Assembly (NCBI RefSeq): GCF_023074185.1
Contig: NZ_JADPKY010000160.1
Location: forward strand, 1-54,251
Reading direction: 5' to 3'
DNA length: 54,251 bases
From: Bradyrhizobium sp. 132
GTDB taxonomy: Bacteria; Pseudomonadota; Alphaproteobacteria; Rhizobiales; Xanthobacteraceae
Both the position numbers and the translations under genes were made by a program. The notes below the pieces were generated by a model. It saw only the letters and a list, made by a program, of their open reading frames with translations, was not told the origin of the DNA and ran no database searches. Of the stretch, positions 33,692-41,788 are shown piece by piece (positions within the stretch are counted from its first letter, which is position 1; every line of letters begins with the position of its first letter).

Positions 33692-33880
33692 ATGTGCGAT
33701 ACGCCTGAACACTCCGAGCGCGGTCCTGCTGTAAAAGGTTGCGCTGTCTGTAGCGGCAAGTTTGGCCTGATCCGATATTATTCCTGGCGAACGCCACTGT
33801 GCTCCAGAAAATGTCTCGACCGCTTCAGGGCGCGTCGCGAACGCGACCGCCGATGGTTGTTCCGATTTCAGGCGGCATGA
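33692..33880 (+). CDS. Small Cys4 protein, paralogue A
   Basis: 62 residues from the second of two adjacent ATGs (GGGAG upstream). Motif CAVC-x16-CSRKC, a probable zinc site, followed by a basic helix FRARRERDRRWLF. It shares the CxxC-x16-18-CxxxC layout with two genes downstream (34326 and 34572). Function unknown; nucleic-acid or protein binding is plausible. Confidence 0.7.
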   Translation: MCDTPEHSERGPAVKGCAVCSGKFGLIRYYSWRTPLCSRKCLDRFRARRERDRRWLFRFQAA

Positions 33881-33930
33881 GGATTTGTCCTTCGATCCGC
33901 TCCATCCGCCAATTCTGAACAGGAGGCTGC

Positions 33931-34329
33931 GTGCTGAACCGTGCTTGCAAGCTCCTCTTGATGATCGCGCTGCCGCTTCCGTTGATAACGGGAGTGGAGG
34001 CCGACGAGATTGGACCGGATAGTGCACATCGTCATCATCCGCCCCAGGATCAGCTCCTGCACGAGAAGTTCTATTCCAGCTGGCGTATGCCCGACAATCC
34101 GGTGCTCAGCTGCTGCAACAATGCGGATTGCTATCCGACCGAGGTACGATACATCGACGGCAGGGTCTACGCGCGACGCCGGGAAGACGGGAAATACATC
34201 CTGATCTTGTCCCAGAAGGTCGAGCGAAACAGAGACAATCCCGACGGCCGCAACCATTTTTGCGCGCCGCCGCCGTCCGCCTCTCTGGTCGACACGGTCT
34301 ACTGCTTCGCGCTGGGAGGCGCCACGTGA
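33931..34329 (+). CDS. Exported protein with SCCNNADCYPTEVRY motif
   Basis: 132 residues from GTG 33931, with AGGAGG four bases upstream. Signal peptide (LLLMIALPLPLITGVEA) and a mature domain of about 105 residues containing LSCCNNADCYPTEVRYIDGR, YARRREDGKYILILSQKVER and NRDNPDGRNHFCAPPP. Five cysteines suggest disulfides. I recognise it as a conserved rhizobial exported family without function. Its stop overlaps the start of the next gene as GTGA, so expression is coupled to Cys4 paralogue B. Confidence 0.78.
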   Translation: MLNRACKLLLMIALPLPLITGVEADEIGPDSAHRHHPPQDQLLHEKFYSSWRMPDNPVLSCCNNADCYPTEVRYIDGRVYARRREDGKYILILSQKVERNRDNPDGRNHFCAPPPSASLVDTVYCFALGGAT

Positions 34330-34514
34330 GATTCATATTGGTGAACGACAGAACCCCTTTCCGCAAGACGTTCTGTCTATGGTGCTGCGAGCAGATCAGC
34401 ACTGGTTATCTGCGCGACGCCAGGACGCAACTGCCTTACTGCGACTACGAGTGCTACGCGCTTCATGGCGAAGCTGCGCCGTTGATCGAGGGGCGTACGC
34501 GAGCGGCGTCTTGA
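34326..34514 (+). CDS. Small Cys4 protein, paralogue B
   Basis: 62 residues from GTG 34326, overlapping the preceding stop as GTGA. Opens VRFILVNDRTPFRKTFCLWC and carries CLWC-x18-CDYEC. Closely parallel to paralogue C (LRFMLINHGRPSYGATCSAC). Translational coupling to an exported protein is notable for a protein without a leader. Confidence 0.75.
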   Translation: MRFILVNDRTPFRKTFCLWCCEQISTGYLRDARTQLPYCDYECYALHGEAAPLIEGRTRAAS

Positions 34515-34571
34515 GCGGACACGTGCTCGAGACGATCGGCGATGCGCCTGTCGGCAGGAGAGGACACGGCC

Positions 34572-34883
34572 TTGAGATTCATGCTCATCAATCATGGACG
34601 ACCCAGCTACGGCGCCACCTGCAGCGCGTGCGCCCAGCCATTGGGCGCGAGTTACGTCCGGCATTTGTCTACGCGACGGCGTTATTGCGATGCGGATTGC
34701 TACCGTCGCTATCAACAGTCGGCCATGGGAATGCTCTGGCCTTACCACAGTTCGCTCGAGACGATCACGGTGTTGGCGGCCACTTCGAGCTGGAGCTGGC
34801 TGATGCAGATGAGCGCGCTCTCGCGCTCGCTGACGGACGCGTTTCTGCGCGCGCACGAACCTTCTGACCACGGAAGGAGGTGA
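34572..34883 (+). CDS. Small Cys4 protein, paralogue C with C-terminal extension
   Basis: 103 residues from TTG 34572, chosen because the sequence from there (LRFMLINHGRPS) aligns with the start of paralogue B; ATG 34581 is the alternative. Motif CSAC-x18-CDADC. After the shared domain it has about 50 extra residues (ETITVLAATSSWSWLMQMSA) that could form a hydrophobic helix. Derived from paralogue B by local duplication, in my reading. Confidence 0.7.
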   Translation: MRFMLINHGRPSYGATCSACAQPLGASYVRHLSTRRRYCDADCYRRYQQSAMGMLWPYHSSLETITVLAATSSWSWLMQMSALSRSLTDAFLRAHEPSDHGRR

Positions 34884-35371
34884 CGGCTAGCCGATGAGGG
34901 CCGCGCAGAGTGGTCGGCCGCAGTCACTGCATCCAGCTTCGCGCCGCGTCCAGCCCCGGCGTTGCGAAGCTAGGGCGCGGAGGCTGCGGCCGCTGCCGGC
35001 GTGTGCGGACGCGCAACTTATCTCTGAAGTGCGGGTCTCCTAAATTTGCCCGAGAGTATACCTTCCCAGAACCACGTCCGGCTGATCATTGCTGTTGCGA
35101 CACCAGGACATCTTCGCTCCGCACAGGAGGATTACAAGCCGGTCGTCCCGTCTCGTGCCGTTCACGGCATCGCTCAAAGAACTGCCTAGCGCGCCCAATT
35201 TGGCGATGGTCCGAGTTTGCATCAGTTCGTTCCAGATCCGGAACGCGGTGAAGCAAAAGTCGCGGTGCTGCAGATTTAGAACCCGCACAGCCGTTCGAGA
35301 TCCTAAGCTCGTCCATTGAGACGACAAAACATGTTTGTTGCTTTGTTCAAGATGATCAGCGGGGTCGAAAA
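34884..35371. other. Gap without a recognised gene
   Basis: Frames on both strands (35040-35327 minus, 35089-35319 plus) are open but give no family, ribosome site or consistent composition. Confidence 0.45.
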
Positions 35372-35643
35372 GTGTTTGATGTCTATCGCAATGACAAGCG
35401 TGACATGCTCGCTCTGCCGTACCCGTGCTTTACTCTGCACATAACTGGCGCAACAGCAGAAAAAGAGTTCTCAAGGTCAGCGACGAAATTAAGTCGGCCG
35501 TTCAGGACTTCCAATTTTCCTTGACATCACGGCGGCATGGGGCCTCAGCTACCTTGAATGCGACTGAACTTGCGCTGATCGATCAGGTGCGGAGCGGTGA
35601 TGTCCTGCAGCTGCAACGGCATGATGAGCCGGATGTGGATTAG
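35372..35643 (+). pseudogene. Frameshifted small conserved gene
   Basis: GTG 35372 opens FDVYRNDKRDMLAL, then a different frame continues NWRNSRKRVLKVSDEIKSAV. I recall both halves from one small rhizobial protein in which they are continuous, so a frameshift near 35410-35440 has split it. Identification rests on memory of the family pattern. Confidence 0.5.
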
Positions 35644-35718
35644 GGAGAACCGTACAAGAACTACGCGAACAGGGCGGTCAGCCTAAGCCGCGCTTGGTCT
35701 CATTGGGAGTAACGCACC

Positions 35719-35883
35719 ATGGCAGGTCCTTTGACCCAGAAGGACGTCGAGCGCCGCGCATATCAGCTGTGGGAGCAAGCGGGAATGCCTAAGGGGCGGG
35801 ATCAAGAGTTCTATTTGGAAGCGGAGCGACAGCTGAAGGAAGAGCTGATCCACCACGAACTCAAAACGCCGGATACGCTGTAG
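35719..35883 (+). CDS. DUF2934-family small protein
   Basis: 54 residues from ATG 35719 (GGGAG upstream). Contains VERRAYQLWEQAGMPKGRDQ and EFYLEAERQL, the DUF2934 pattern (RAYxLWExxGxPxGRDxxxW). Short, charged, helical; role unknown, widespread in rhizobia. Confidence 0.8.
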   Translation: MAGPLTQKDVERRAYQLWEQAGMPKGRDQEFYLEAERQLKEELIHHELKTPDTL

Positions 35884-35926
35884 AAAACAAGGAAGAGAGG
35901 TCCGCGCGCCTTCTATGGCGTCGAGA

Positions 35927-36187
35927 TCAATCCACTGGCTGTTGCAACGATCCAGCGGTTGCCCAACGCACGATGGAGTCGATTCGTCCGATGCCGGGAA
36001 CGGTGTCGGCCCGTGTTGCCATCCGAACCCCGTCGGGCCCTCCAAGAACCGCCATCCCGCCTCTAACATCAAGAACGGTCCAACCCTCAATGGTTGTCGG
36101 TCTTGTCTCCGGCGTGGGCATGAGAGGCGCTCCGGGCGTTCGTTGCCGAACGGCTTGTGTGATGTCGCTTGCCGTGATCGTTGTCAA
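35927..36187 (-). CDS. Small conserved protein (VPGxGRVDSIVRW type)
   Basis: 86 residues from TTG 36187, whose TTGA overlaps the stop of the preceding small gene. The C-terminal half (GWTVLDVRGGMAVLGGPDGV, TVPGIGRIDSIVRWATAG) resembles a short beta-rich segment I have seen in rhizobial proteins (GGxAxLxGPxGxxxVxxGDxVPGxGRV), sometimes as a C-terminal domain of longer ones. Last of three overlapping small genes. Confidence 0.65.
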   Translation of the reverse strand: MTTITASDITQAVRQRTPGAPLMPTPETRPTTIEGWTVLDVRGGMAVLGGPDGVRMATRADTVPGIGRIDSIVRWATAGSLQQPVD

Positions 36188-36342
36188 TACGCAAGGCCGC
36201 CGACAACATGGCGTCCATCGAAGCGCTTGCGGCGCTGAATCTCCATGCAGTGCAGCAGATAGGATTCAGGATCGACCTTCTCCACGTCGGCAATCAAGTC
36301 AAAGCTTGCGTCTCGAAACTCCTCACGCGATGGCGGCGGCAT
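36184..36342 (-). CDS. Small protein, middle of an overlapping trio
   Basis: 52 residues from ATG 36342, starting MPPPSREEFRDASFDLIADV and ending RFDGRHVVGGLAY. Its start lies inside the end of the upstream gene (36323-36499) in another frame, and its stop overlaps the next start. The nested arrangement suggests coupled translation. No family recognised. Confidence 0.55.
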   Translation of the reverse strand: MPPPSREEFRDASFDLIADVEKVDPESYLLHCMEIQRRKRFDGRHVVGGLAY

Positions 36343-36499
36343 CGCCGAGCGACGCAAAGCCGCCCGCAGTCGGATTCAAATTGGCGAATGATCGTTCAAT
36401 GCGATCAATTGCTGCATCCGCCATATCGCCAGCTTGATTCATATCGCTGGCGAATTGGTCCAGTTTTGCGCCGAGTTGGACTACGAGGTCGTTGGACAT
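36323..36499 (-). CDS. Small protein resembling a tape-measure N-terminus
   Basis: 58 residues from ATG 36499 (AGGA upstream): MSNDLVVQLGAKLDQFASDM, then NQAGDMADAAIDRIERSFAN. This resembles the first 50 residues of phage tail tape-measure proteins, which continue for hundreds of residues; here it stops. It could be a decayed phage fragment or an independent helical protein. First of the overlapping trio. Confidence 0.55.
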   Translation of the reverse strand: MSNDLVVQLGAKLDQFASDMNQAGDMADAAIDRIERSFANLNPTAGGFASLGDAAAIA

Positions 36500-36862
36500 T
36501 TGTATCCTAAATTGAGACGTGAGGTTAAATCTGAAGTCGCGCGGATTTGCGTACCGCGCGCGTCTGGCAAAGGTCGCTCATACGTTTGAGGGCGCGCCAG
36601 GCTGCCCGAGAAGAAAGAAACTGTTCGTCGCGACGGAGGGATTGGGACCGGCTTCGCGTCTCTGAGGTAGGCCATTGCCGGATTCGAAAAAAGCAGGCTG
36701 AATCGGACAAGTCCAAGGCTTGACTTGGAATTTTCCTAAATCGTCGGTTGCACTCCGCCCACCCTCATGCGTTACTATGCCATCACTGGCCAAGGCTTTG
36801 TCCGTAGGCGTCGGTGGCTGAGAGACCAACTGGGCTCCCGCCTGCATCGCACGGAAGCATGA
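36500..36862. other. Divergent promoter region
   Basis: About 360 bases between the leftward small-gene trio and the Crp-type regulator. An antisense frame (36578-36871) has no recognisable content. No clear Crp/FNR site identified. Confidence 0.45.
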
Positions 36863-37630
36863 ATGCCGCATCAGAAGCTAATAGCGCGCCTACAGGCGGT
36901 CGGCGGTTTATCTGAACGAGATAAGGTTAGACTCACGCGCATTCCATACAGGGTGAAATCCCTGGCTGATGGCGAATACGCGGTTCGCGAAGGAGACAAG
37001 CCCAGCAGCTGCATCGTTGTGATCGACGGCTTTCTAGCTCGGCAAAGAGTGGTGAATGATCGAAATCAGATCTCCTCGTTCTACATGGCTGGGGACATGC
37101 CCGACTTGCCTACCCTGCATTTGCCGATCGCGGATTGTGATCTTTGCAGCATAGGCAATTCGACGATCGCCGCTGTGCTTCATTCATCTCTCAGAGAGAT
37201 GATGACCGACTCTCTCGGACTTGCACACGCTTTTTGGCGCGAAACGCTGATACAGGCTTCCATCTATCGCGAATGGGTTGAGAATCTCGGAGCCCGCCAA
37301 GCCTTAGGTCGACTCGCGCATCTTCTTTGCGAGCTTACCACTCGCATGGAATTCGTTGGGCTGGCGGACAACGGCAGCTTCCGGATTCCGCTCACGCAGC
37401 AAGATGTTGCCGATGCATGTGGACTTTCGATAGTTCACGTGAACAGGACGATCCAGGAACTCAGGGGTTTGGGCCTCATTGAATGGGAAAACCAAACCGT
37501 TACTCTGCTCCGCCCACAGGAACTGCAAGCTGTAGCCGAGTTCAGCCCTGAATATCTTCATGAGCTGAGCCCAAACGAAAGATCAAAACTCAGCAATGTT
37601 TTTGGAACGTCCCCACCCGGAGTGATTTAG
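36863..37630 (+). CDS. Crp/Fnr-family regulator
   Basis: 255 residues: cyclic-nucleotide-type beta-roll domain (about 20-120; DGEYAVREGDKPSSCIVVID) and a C-terminal winged HTH (about 150-225; FRIPLTQQDVADACGLSIVH, VNRTIQELRGLGLIEWENQT). There is no FNR-type N-terminal cysteine cluster, and the roll lacks the full cAMP phosphate-binding signature, so the effector is unknown. A DUF6894 gene starts five bases after its stop. Confidence 0.88.
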   Translation: MPHQKLIARLQAVGGLSERDKVRLTRIPYRVKSLADGEYAVREGDKPSSCIVVIDGFLARQRVVNDRNQISSFYMAGDMPDLPTLHLPIADCDLCSIGNSTIAAVLHSSLREMMTDSLGLAHAFWRETLIQASIYREWVENLGARQALGRLAHLLCELTTRMEFVGLADNGSFRIPLTQQDVADACGLSIVHVNRTIQELRGLGLIEWENQTVTLLRPQELQAVAEFSPEYLHELSPNERSKLSNVFGTSPPGVI

Positions 37631-37635
37631 CCGGC

Positions 37636-37875
37636 ATGGTTCGATATCATTTCGACTACCATGAAGCGGACCTCGTTACCGTAGACAGCGCGGGTGAGGA
37701 ATTCGCCAGCGTTGACGCCGCCCGAAGAATGGCGCTGATCGCCCTTGGCGAGGCCGTGCGCGACTTCACCTTTGCCGGCCGGCCTGGACGGATAGCTATT
37801 TGGGTTAGGGACGACACCGGCGGTGTTTTGAGTGTCTCTGCCATTATTGAGCATACTTCAGCCGGCGATGGGTAG
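37636..37875 (+). CDS. DUF6894-like small protein A
   Basis: 79 residues: MVRYHFDYHEADLVTVDSAG, EEFASVDAARRMALIALGEA, then a beta-rich end (RIAIWVRDDTGGVLSVSAII). The Y/F-H-F-D-x-G-EF-pattern is the DUF6894 signature common in Bradyrhizobium. It starts five bases after the Crp-type gene, so they are cotranscribed. A second DUF6894 protein lies at 38683 on the other strand. Confidence 0.8.
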   Translation: MVRYHFDYHEADLVTVDSAGEEFASVDAARRMALIALGEAVRDFTFAGRPGRIAIWVRDDTGGVLSVSAIIEHTSAGDG

Positions 37876-38092
37876 GCAGGCGTCACTACCGCCGCTAACG
37901 GCACGATCGAATCGGCGCGCGCTCCATCAGGTCGCTAGGCCGTAGGAGCAAGCCGAAGAAAAATCGATGGGCTGGTGATTTGGACCGGTGACGGAAAACA
38001 GGCAGCCTCGGGTCGCGCCTAACCAACTGCGCACACGAGATTTGGAGAGCCGAGCGGCCCTGGGCTGGGACCAACAACCTAGCAGAGCCGAC

Positions 38093-38338
38093 TCAATCGG
38101 CTTTAAAAACGACCCCGATGCGAGTATCACTGGACCAAACGAGACGACAATCTCTGATGATACGGTCTCTTTCCAACATCATCTTGAATGTGGGACGCAT
38201 GTGCAGCTTCGTCGGTAACTCGATCCCGGCCCCGTCCTCCGAGATGTTGAACACGCGGCAACGTCGGCTGCCGCCATCTCCAAAAATGTATGCAACTAAG
38301 TCGACGTCCGAACGATCGATCTTCCGGCGATCCGGCAT
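38093..38338 (-). CDS. PilZ-domain protein
   Basis: 81 residues: DRRKIDRSDVDLVAYIFGDG, CRVFNISEDGAGIELPTKLH, RLVWSSDTRIGVVFKAD. The PilZ pattern RxxxR...D/NxSxxG appears as RRKIDR and NISEDGAG, so cyclic-di-GMP binding is plausible but the RxxxR is imperfect. Start is two bases after the previous stop, with AAGGA inside the upstream gene. Confidence 0.85.
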   Translation of the reverse strand: MPDRRKIDRSDVDLVAYIFGDGGSRRCRVFNISEDGAGIELPTKLHMRPTFKMMLERDRIIRDCRLVWSSDTRIGVVFKAD

Positions 38339-38340
38339 AA

Positions 38341-38640
38341 TTATCCTTGAGCTGACGCGGCTGTCTCGTGTCCTTCACTGGCCGATGCAATTTCAAGCAA
38401 CCTAAACTGCCTCGCGATCCGTGTCGCCAAATGCGACCGCTCTTTGGCTAGCTCTCTCTCATGGTCGGATACGTCGTGTCTGTCTCGCTCAAGGACCTCG
38501 ACCAGGATTGTCTGGTTCTGAACATAGGTCGCCTTGTCAGCGATCTCTCGCGTCAAAACAGCCAATTCGTCATCATTATCTGAGGTCACCGCAATCTCTT
38601 TGGTCCGACTGATCACGTCGCAGAAAGGCGCTATTTGCAT
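38341..38640 (-). CDS. Small coiled-coil-like protein upstream of PilZ
   Basis: 99 residues, charged and helical (ELAVLTREIADKATYVQNQT, VLERDRHDVSDHERELAKER, SHLATRIARQFRLLEIASAS). No signal peptide or membrane segment. Coupled to the PilZ gene by a two-base gap, so a partner role in c-di-GMP signalling is possible. Family not recognised. Confidence 0.6.
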   Translation of the reverse strand: MQIAPFCDVISRTKEIAVTSDNDDELAVLTREIADKATYVQNQTILVEVLERDRHDVSDHERELAKERSHLATRIARQFRLLEIASASEGHETAASAQG

Positions 38641-38682
38641 GCCTACTACTTACAGATCGTTACGCGAGCACCTTGGACTGCC

Positions 38683-38907
38683 CTACCTTCGGCTGGCCTT
38701 ACACGTGCACCAACACCCTCCAACACCGGAGTCGTCAACCACGACTACGACCGTGCCCGCACCATGGTCGTAATCGGGATCGCTGGCGATGTCCCGAGCG
38801 ACACGGGCACCGTAATCGACTGCTAGTTCAGCAGAGCCAAACATCTCTCCTGCATCGTCCGCCTGTATTTGACCATTGTGGATGATCGGAAAATAGTAGC
38901 GCCGCAC
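38683..38907 (-). CDS. DUF6894-like small protein B
   Basis: 74 residues from GTG 38907 with GGAGG upstream. MRRYYFPIIHNGQIQADDAG and EMFGSAELAVDYGARVARDI match the DUF6894 outline, followed by a Val-rich strand (GAGTVVVVVDDSGVGG). Diverged from protein A. Confidence 0.72.
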   Translation of the reverse strand: MRRYYFPIIHNGQIQADDAGEMFGSAELAVDYGARVARDIASDPDYDHGAGTVVVVVDDSGVGGCWCTCKASRR

Positions 38908-39248
38908 AGCAATGCCTCCGTCCTTTAGCCGCGATCATGCCCACGTGTCAGGACGGCGCGCACCTGTCGGGAACGACAGGGACAGCTGCGCTAGCGTCGC
39001 TTCCACCTTAGGTCACACAACACCCGTGTGCCCAAACGCTCGGTCAGTGTGTTTCGCAAGGGTCCCATGTGCACGCTGCCGCACATTCAGTTCCTGTAAC
39101 TAGTTCATGTGTATCGAGAATCCGGCCTCGCTTTGACCAGCGAGTGTTGCAACTCAGCTACAGCCACGTGCACCTGACCAAATTACGATCCTCTTGCAGG
39201 TGGGCGAATACACCGATTCATTGAACTCGTTTCTGGGGAGACACTCGC
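38908..39248. other. Upstream region of the Omp31-like gene
   Basis: 340 bases without a recognised gene. It should contain the promoter of the barrel gene, but no confident -35/-10 pair was assigned. Confidence 0.45.
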
Positions 39249-40019
39249 ATGAAGAAGCTTTTAGTTGCCGCAGCCGGAACACTAGTTTTGGGCCTGTCGG
39301 CTCCCGCCAGTGCGGCGGACCTCGCTGCACGTCCCTACACCAAAGCTCCGCCGATGGTCGCTGCCATCTACGACTGGAGCGGCTTCTACATCGGCATCAA
39401 CGGTGGCGGTGGTTCGAGCCACAAGTGCTGGGATTTTGTGGATGCGACTGGCGTTGTGACCGGCGTCCCGGGTGCTCTAGCAGCCGAAGGTTGCCATAAT
39501 GCAGTCGGCGGCACGGTCGGCGGCCAGATCGGCTACCGCATGCAGTCGGGCCAGTGGGTGTTCGGCATCGAAGGTCAGGGCAACTGGGCTGACTTCTCGG
39601 GCGACAACGTCAGCGCGATCCCGGGGTTTGGGACTCGCAACCGTTCGCGGATCGACTCGTTCGGTCTGATCACCGGTCAGGTCGGCTACGCCTGGAATAA
39701 TGTTCTGTTCTACGTCAAGGGCGGCGCCGCGGTCGTCGGCGACAAGTATGATGTGTTCGATATTCCGACCGGTGCGCTCTTCTCGTCGGCTCGTGAAACC
39801 CGTTGGGGTGGCACCGTCGGCGCGGGCCTCGAATATGGTTTTGCACCGAATTGGTCGGTTGGTGTCGAGTACAATCACATCTTCCTGGGTGATCGCACGA
39901 TCGACTTCACTACGCCCATTGGAGGTTTCGCCGGGAGCGACCGCATTCGCCAAGACGTTGACATGGGCCTCGTCCGCGTGAACTATCGCTGGGGCGGTCC
40001 GAGCATCGCGCACTACTGA
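39249..40019 (+). CDS. Omp31-like outer-membrane beta-barrel
   Basis: 256 residues: leader ending APASA-ADLAARPY, then YDWSGFYIGINGGGG, the usual Omp25/Omp31 opening. Barrel strands follow (GGQIGYRMQSGQWVFGIEGQ, LITGQVGYAWNNVLFYVKGG, GAGLEYGFAPNWSVGVEYNH), with VRVNYRWGG near the end. Two cysteines (KCWDF, EGCHNA) may form a disulfide in an extracellular loop. Codon use is highly regular, suggesting strong expression. It ends in an excellent terminator. Confidence 0.92.
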   Translation: MKKLLVAAAGTLVLGLSAPASAADLAARPYTKAPPMVAAIYDWSGFYIGINGGGGSSHKCWDFVDATGVVTGVPGALAAEGCHNAVGGTVGGQIGYRMQSGQWVFGIEGQGNWADFSGDNVSAIPGFGTRNRSRIDSFGLITGQVGYAWNNVLFYVKGGAAVVGDKYDVFDIPTGALFSSARETRWGGTVGAGLEYGFAPNWSVGVEYNHIFLGDRTIDFTTPIGGFAGSDRIRQDVDMGLVRVNYRWGGPSIAHY

Positions 40020-40040
40020 GCGCACCTCGATTTAATAACG

Positions 40041-40065
40041 AAGGGCCGGCTTAAAGCCGGCCCTT
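40041..40065 (+). terminator. Intrinsic terminator of the Omp31-like gene
   Basis: AAGGGCCGGCTT/AAAGCCGGCCCTT stem followed by TTGTT, 22 bases after the stop codon. The next gene starts only 17 bases after it. Confidence 0.9.
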
Positions 40066-40082
40066 TTGTTATGGAGACCGAG

Positions 40083-40373
40083 ATGACGAAAAGATTTAGC
40101 CCCGTCGTACCCTCGCAGTTAGCCAACGAGCTGAACGAGGCATTCGAGTCGGCCGAAGCTCGCACGATCTGCAGGGCCATTGGGAAGGCGCTAGACAACT
40201 TCAACATTTCAGAAGTCGCAAGAGAAGCCGGTCTGCAACGAACGAGCATTTATCGAGCCTTCGGGAACGAACGGCTTCCAAACTTTTCGACTGTTCTTGG
40301 TGTGCTCACGGCCATGGGATTGGAGATCAGGGTAGTCCCCCGGCGACGTCGCAAACAATCGCCTACCTTTTGA
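40083..40373 (+). CDS. HI1420-type addiction-module antidote, no toxin adjacent
   Basis: 96 residues from ATG 40083 (GGAG upstream; ATG 40071 is an alternative). The HTH (NISEVAREAGLQRTSIYRAF) and the end (LPNFSTVLGVLTAMGLEIRV) match the HI1420-type antitoxin family. These normally follow a RelE/HigB-like toxin gene directly. Here the upstream gene is an outer-membrane barrel with its own terminator, and no toxin is visible downstream, so it is an orphan regulator or a relic. Confidence 0.75.
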   Translation: MTKRFSPVVPSQLANELNEAFESAEARTICRAIGKALDNFNISEVAREAGLQRTSIYRAFGNERLPNFSTVLGVLTAMGLEIRVVPRRRRKQSPTF

Positions 40374-40646
40374 TGCCATCAGCGTCGTTGTCGTTAAAGA
40401 GACCCATGTTGTGATCTCGGCCCTCGCGCGTGGACAAAGGGCTTCCGAAATAGCACGTGTAAAGGTTTGGTCCTTCAAAATACCACCCGCGGCACCCGAA
40501 CTGATCAACCGGCCGTCGAGCGGGCGGCGAGTGCCAAACTTCCATCAGAAGACCGAACCCAAGGCCAGGTTGCCCGTCCACCGGCGGGATACGACCGGGT
40601 GAACACGCCTCGTTGCTCAATCCGATCGTGAACGAAACGTGCAGCC
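40374..40646. other. Short gap, no gene recognised
   Basis: Overlapping frames on both strands lack a ribosome site and recognisable sequence. Confidence 0.4.
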
Positions 40647-40823
40647 ATGAGCGCGGGCGAAGACTTCGGCCTCTGCAAGTGCGAAGGCACCATTCCCGCC
40701 GAACGCCTGTTCGATGTACCGGCCCCGAATTGTCAACTGCTGGTCCGCCCCGATATCATCCAAAACGCTCGCCAGCCGGAGCAAGTAGTCTTCGCGCTGC
40801 TCTATGAGCGTCCGCTATCGTGA
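40647..40823 (+). CDS. Small hypothetical protein
   Basis: 58 residues from ATG 40647: MSAGEDFGLCKCEGTIPAER, LFDVPAPNCQLLVRPDIIQN, VVFALLYERPLS. Three cysteines including CKC. Composition looks like a real protein but the family is not recognised and the ribosome site is weak. Confidence 0.45.
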   Translation: MSAGEDFGLCKCEGTIPAERLFDVPAPNCQLLVRPDIIQNARQPEQVVFALLYERPLS

Positions 40824-40866
40824 AGTTGGCTTGCCGCGCTCCTGCCGACCCAGTTCCGGCGTCGGA

Positions 40867-41359
40867 TTAACGACCGCCTTTCAACGATTTTGCGGCATCC
40901 AGATGCTTTTACAACGTATCTATTTGGCCGGAAGCATATTCTCCGGCAGCATCCTTACTTTTTGATGCCTTCTTGTACTCGGCGATATCCTTTTGGTGGT
41001 CTGCGACCATGTGAGCCGCGAACATTTTATCGAAGCCTGCGCCGGACAGTTTTGACATCTTGTCATGGTCGGCTGTTTGCTTGGCATTCGGTCCGCTTGG
41101 TGAGTTCATTCCCAGTCCTTGGGCAGCATCTAAAGCCTTCTGATTGGCGGCGGTGTGGTCTGTGGAAAGCATTCTGCCATATGACTTGACGGCATCACTT
41201 TGACCGTTCTGCTGCGCCAGCTCTCCCATGCACTTCAGCGAAATTGCCCTCGATTGCCTTCTTGAGGAACGTTTCGCTTTGCTTATCTTTCGCAGCTGCG
41301 TTGGCAATTGAGAGCGCCATCAAGGTTGCTGTCCCGAGCGACAAAAGCATTCTGTTCAA
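40867..41359 (-). pseudogene. DUF4142 gene with two lesions
   Basis: The minus strand reads a leader and the start of a DUF4142 domain (LMALSIANAAAKDKQSETFL, KKAIEGNFAEV). It then jumps frame at about 41225-41235 to MGELAQQNGQSDAVKSYGRM and HTAANQKALDAAQGLGMNSP, HQKDIAEYKKASKSKDAAGE. A 2-base loss explains the jump. A TAA at about 40909 replaces a Gln codon before KHLDAAKSLKGGR, which continues in frame to 40867. DUF4142 proteins are exported or periplasmic with unclear function. Confidence 0.8.
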
Positions 41360-41562
41360 GGCAAACTCCTGTGGGTTGTTTGTCGATGAACACGCCAATC
41401 GTGGAAGAGGTTCCAATTGAGCACATGGGGCGCGTTCCCTGTAGCGGTGCTGGCGCAGGTACATCCGCAGGATTGTCTCCGGCTTCGGGCGCTGCCAGCT
41501 TACAGGCCGAAGTCCGCACGATCCGCAACAGGAACCGAATAGTGCGGGCACTATTAGCCCCT

Positions 41563-41778
41563 ATGTCCGATCGGGTCCTGTATGAAAGCAGCAACGGCGA
41601 CGTCTGGTCTTTGGCGCGACACCCGGCTTCGAGCACCCCAGTCGTGAAGCATCAGCCGAATGCCGGCTCAGGAGGACGGACCTCGTACATTGAGATCGGC
41701 AGATCCCTGCGGGGGAGCGCAAATGGTCCGGAGCACCAGGCGCTGCTCAACCTGATCGAGACGCTGATACCAGACTAG
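41563..41778 (+). CDS. Conserved small protein (LYESSNGD...KHQPN type)
   Basis: 71 residues: MSDRVLYESSNGDVWSLARH, TPVVKHQPNAGSGGRTSYIE, IGRSLRGSANGPEHQALLNL. I recognise it as a very common Bradyrhizobium small protein with strict motifs and no known function. The longer frame to 41308 overlaps the DUF4142 pseudogene and is not used. Ribosome site unclear. Confidence 0.7.
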   Translation: MSDRVLYESSNGDVWSLARHPASSTPVVKHQPNAGSGGRTSYIEIGRSLRGSANGPEHQALLNLIETLIPD

Positions 41779-41788
41779 GGAGGACGCA

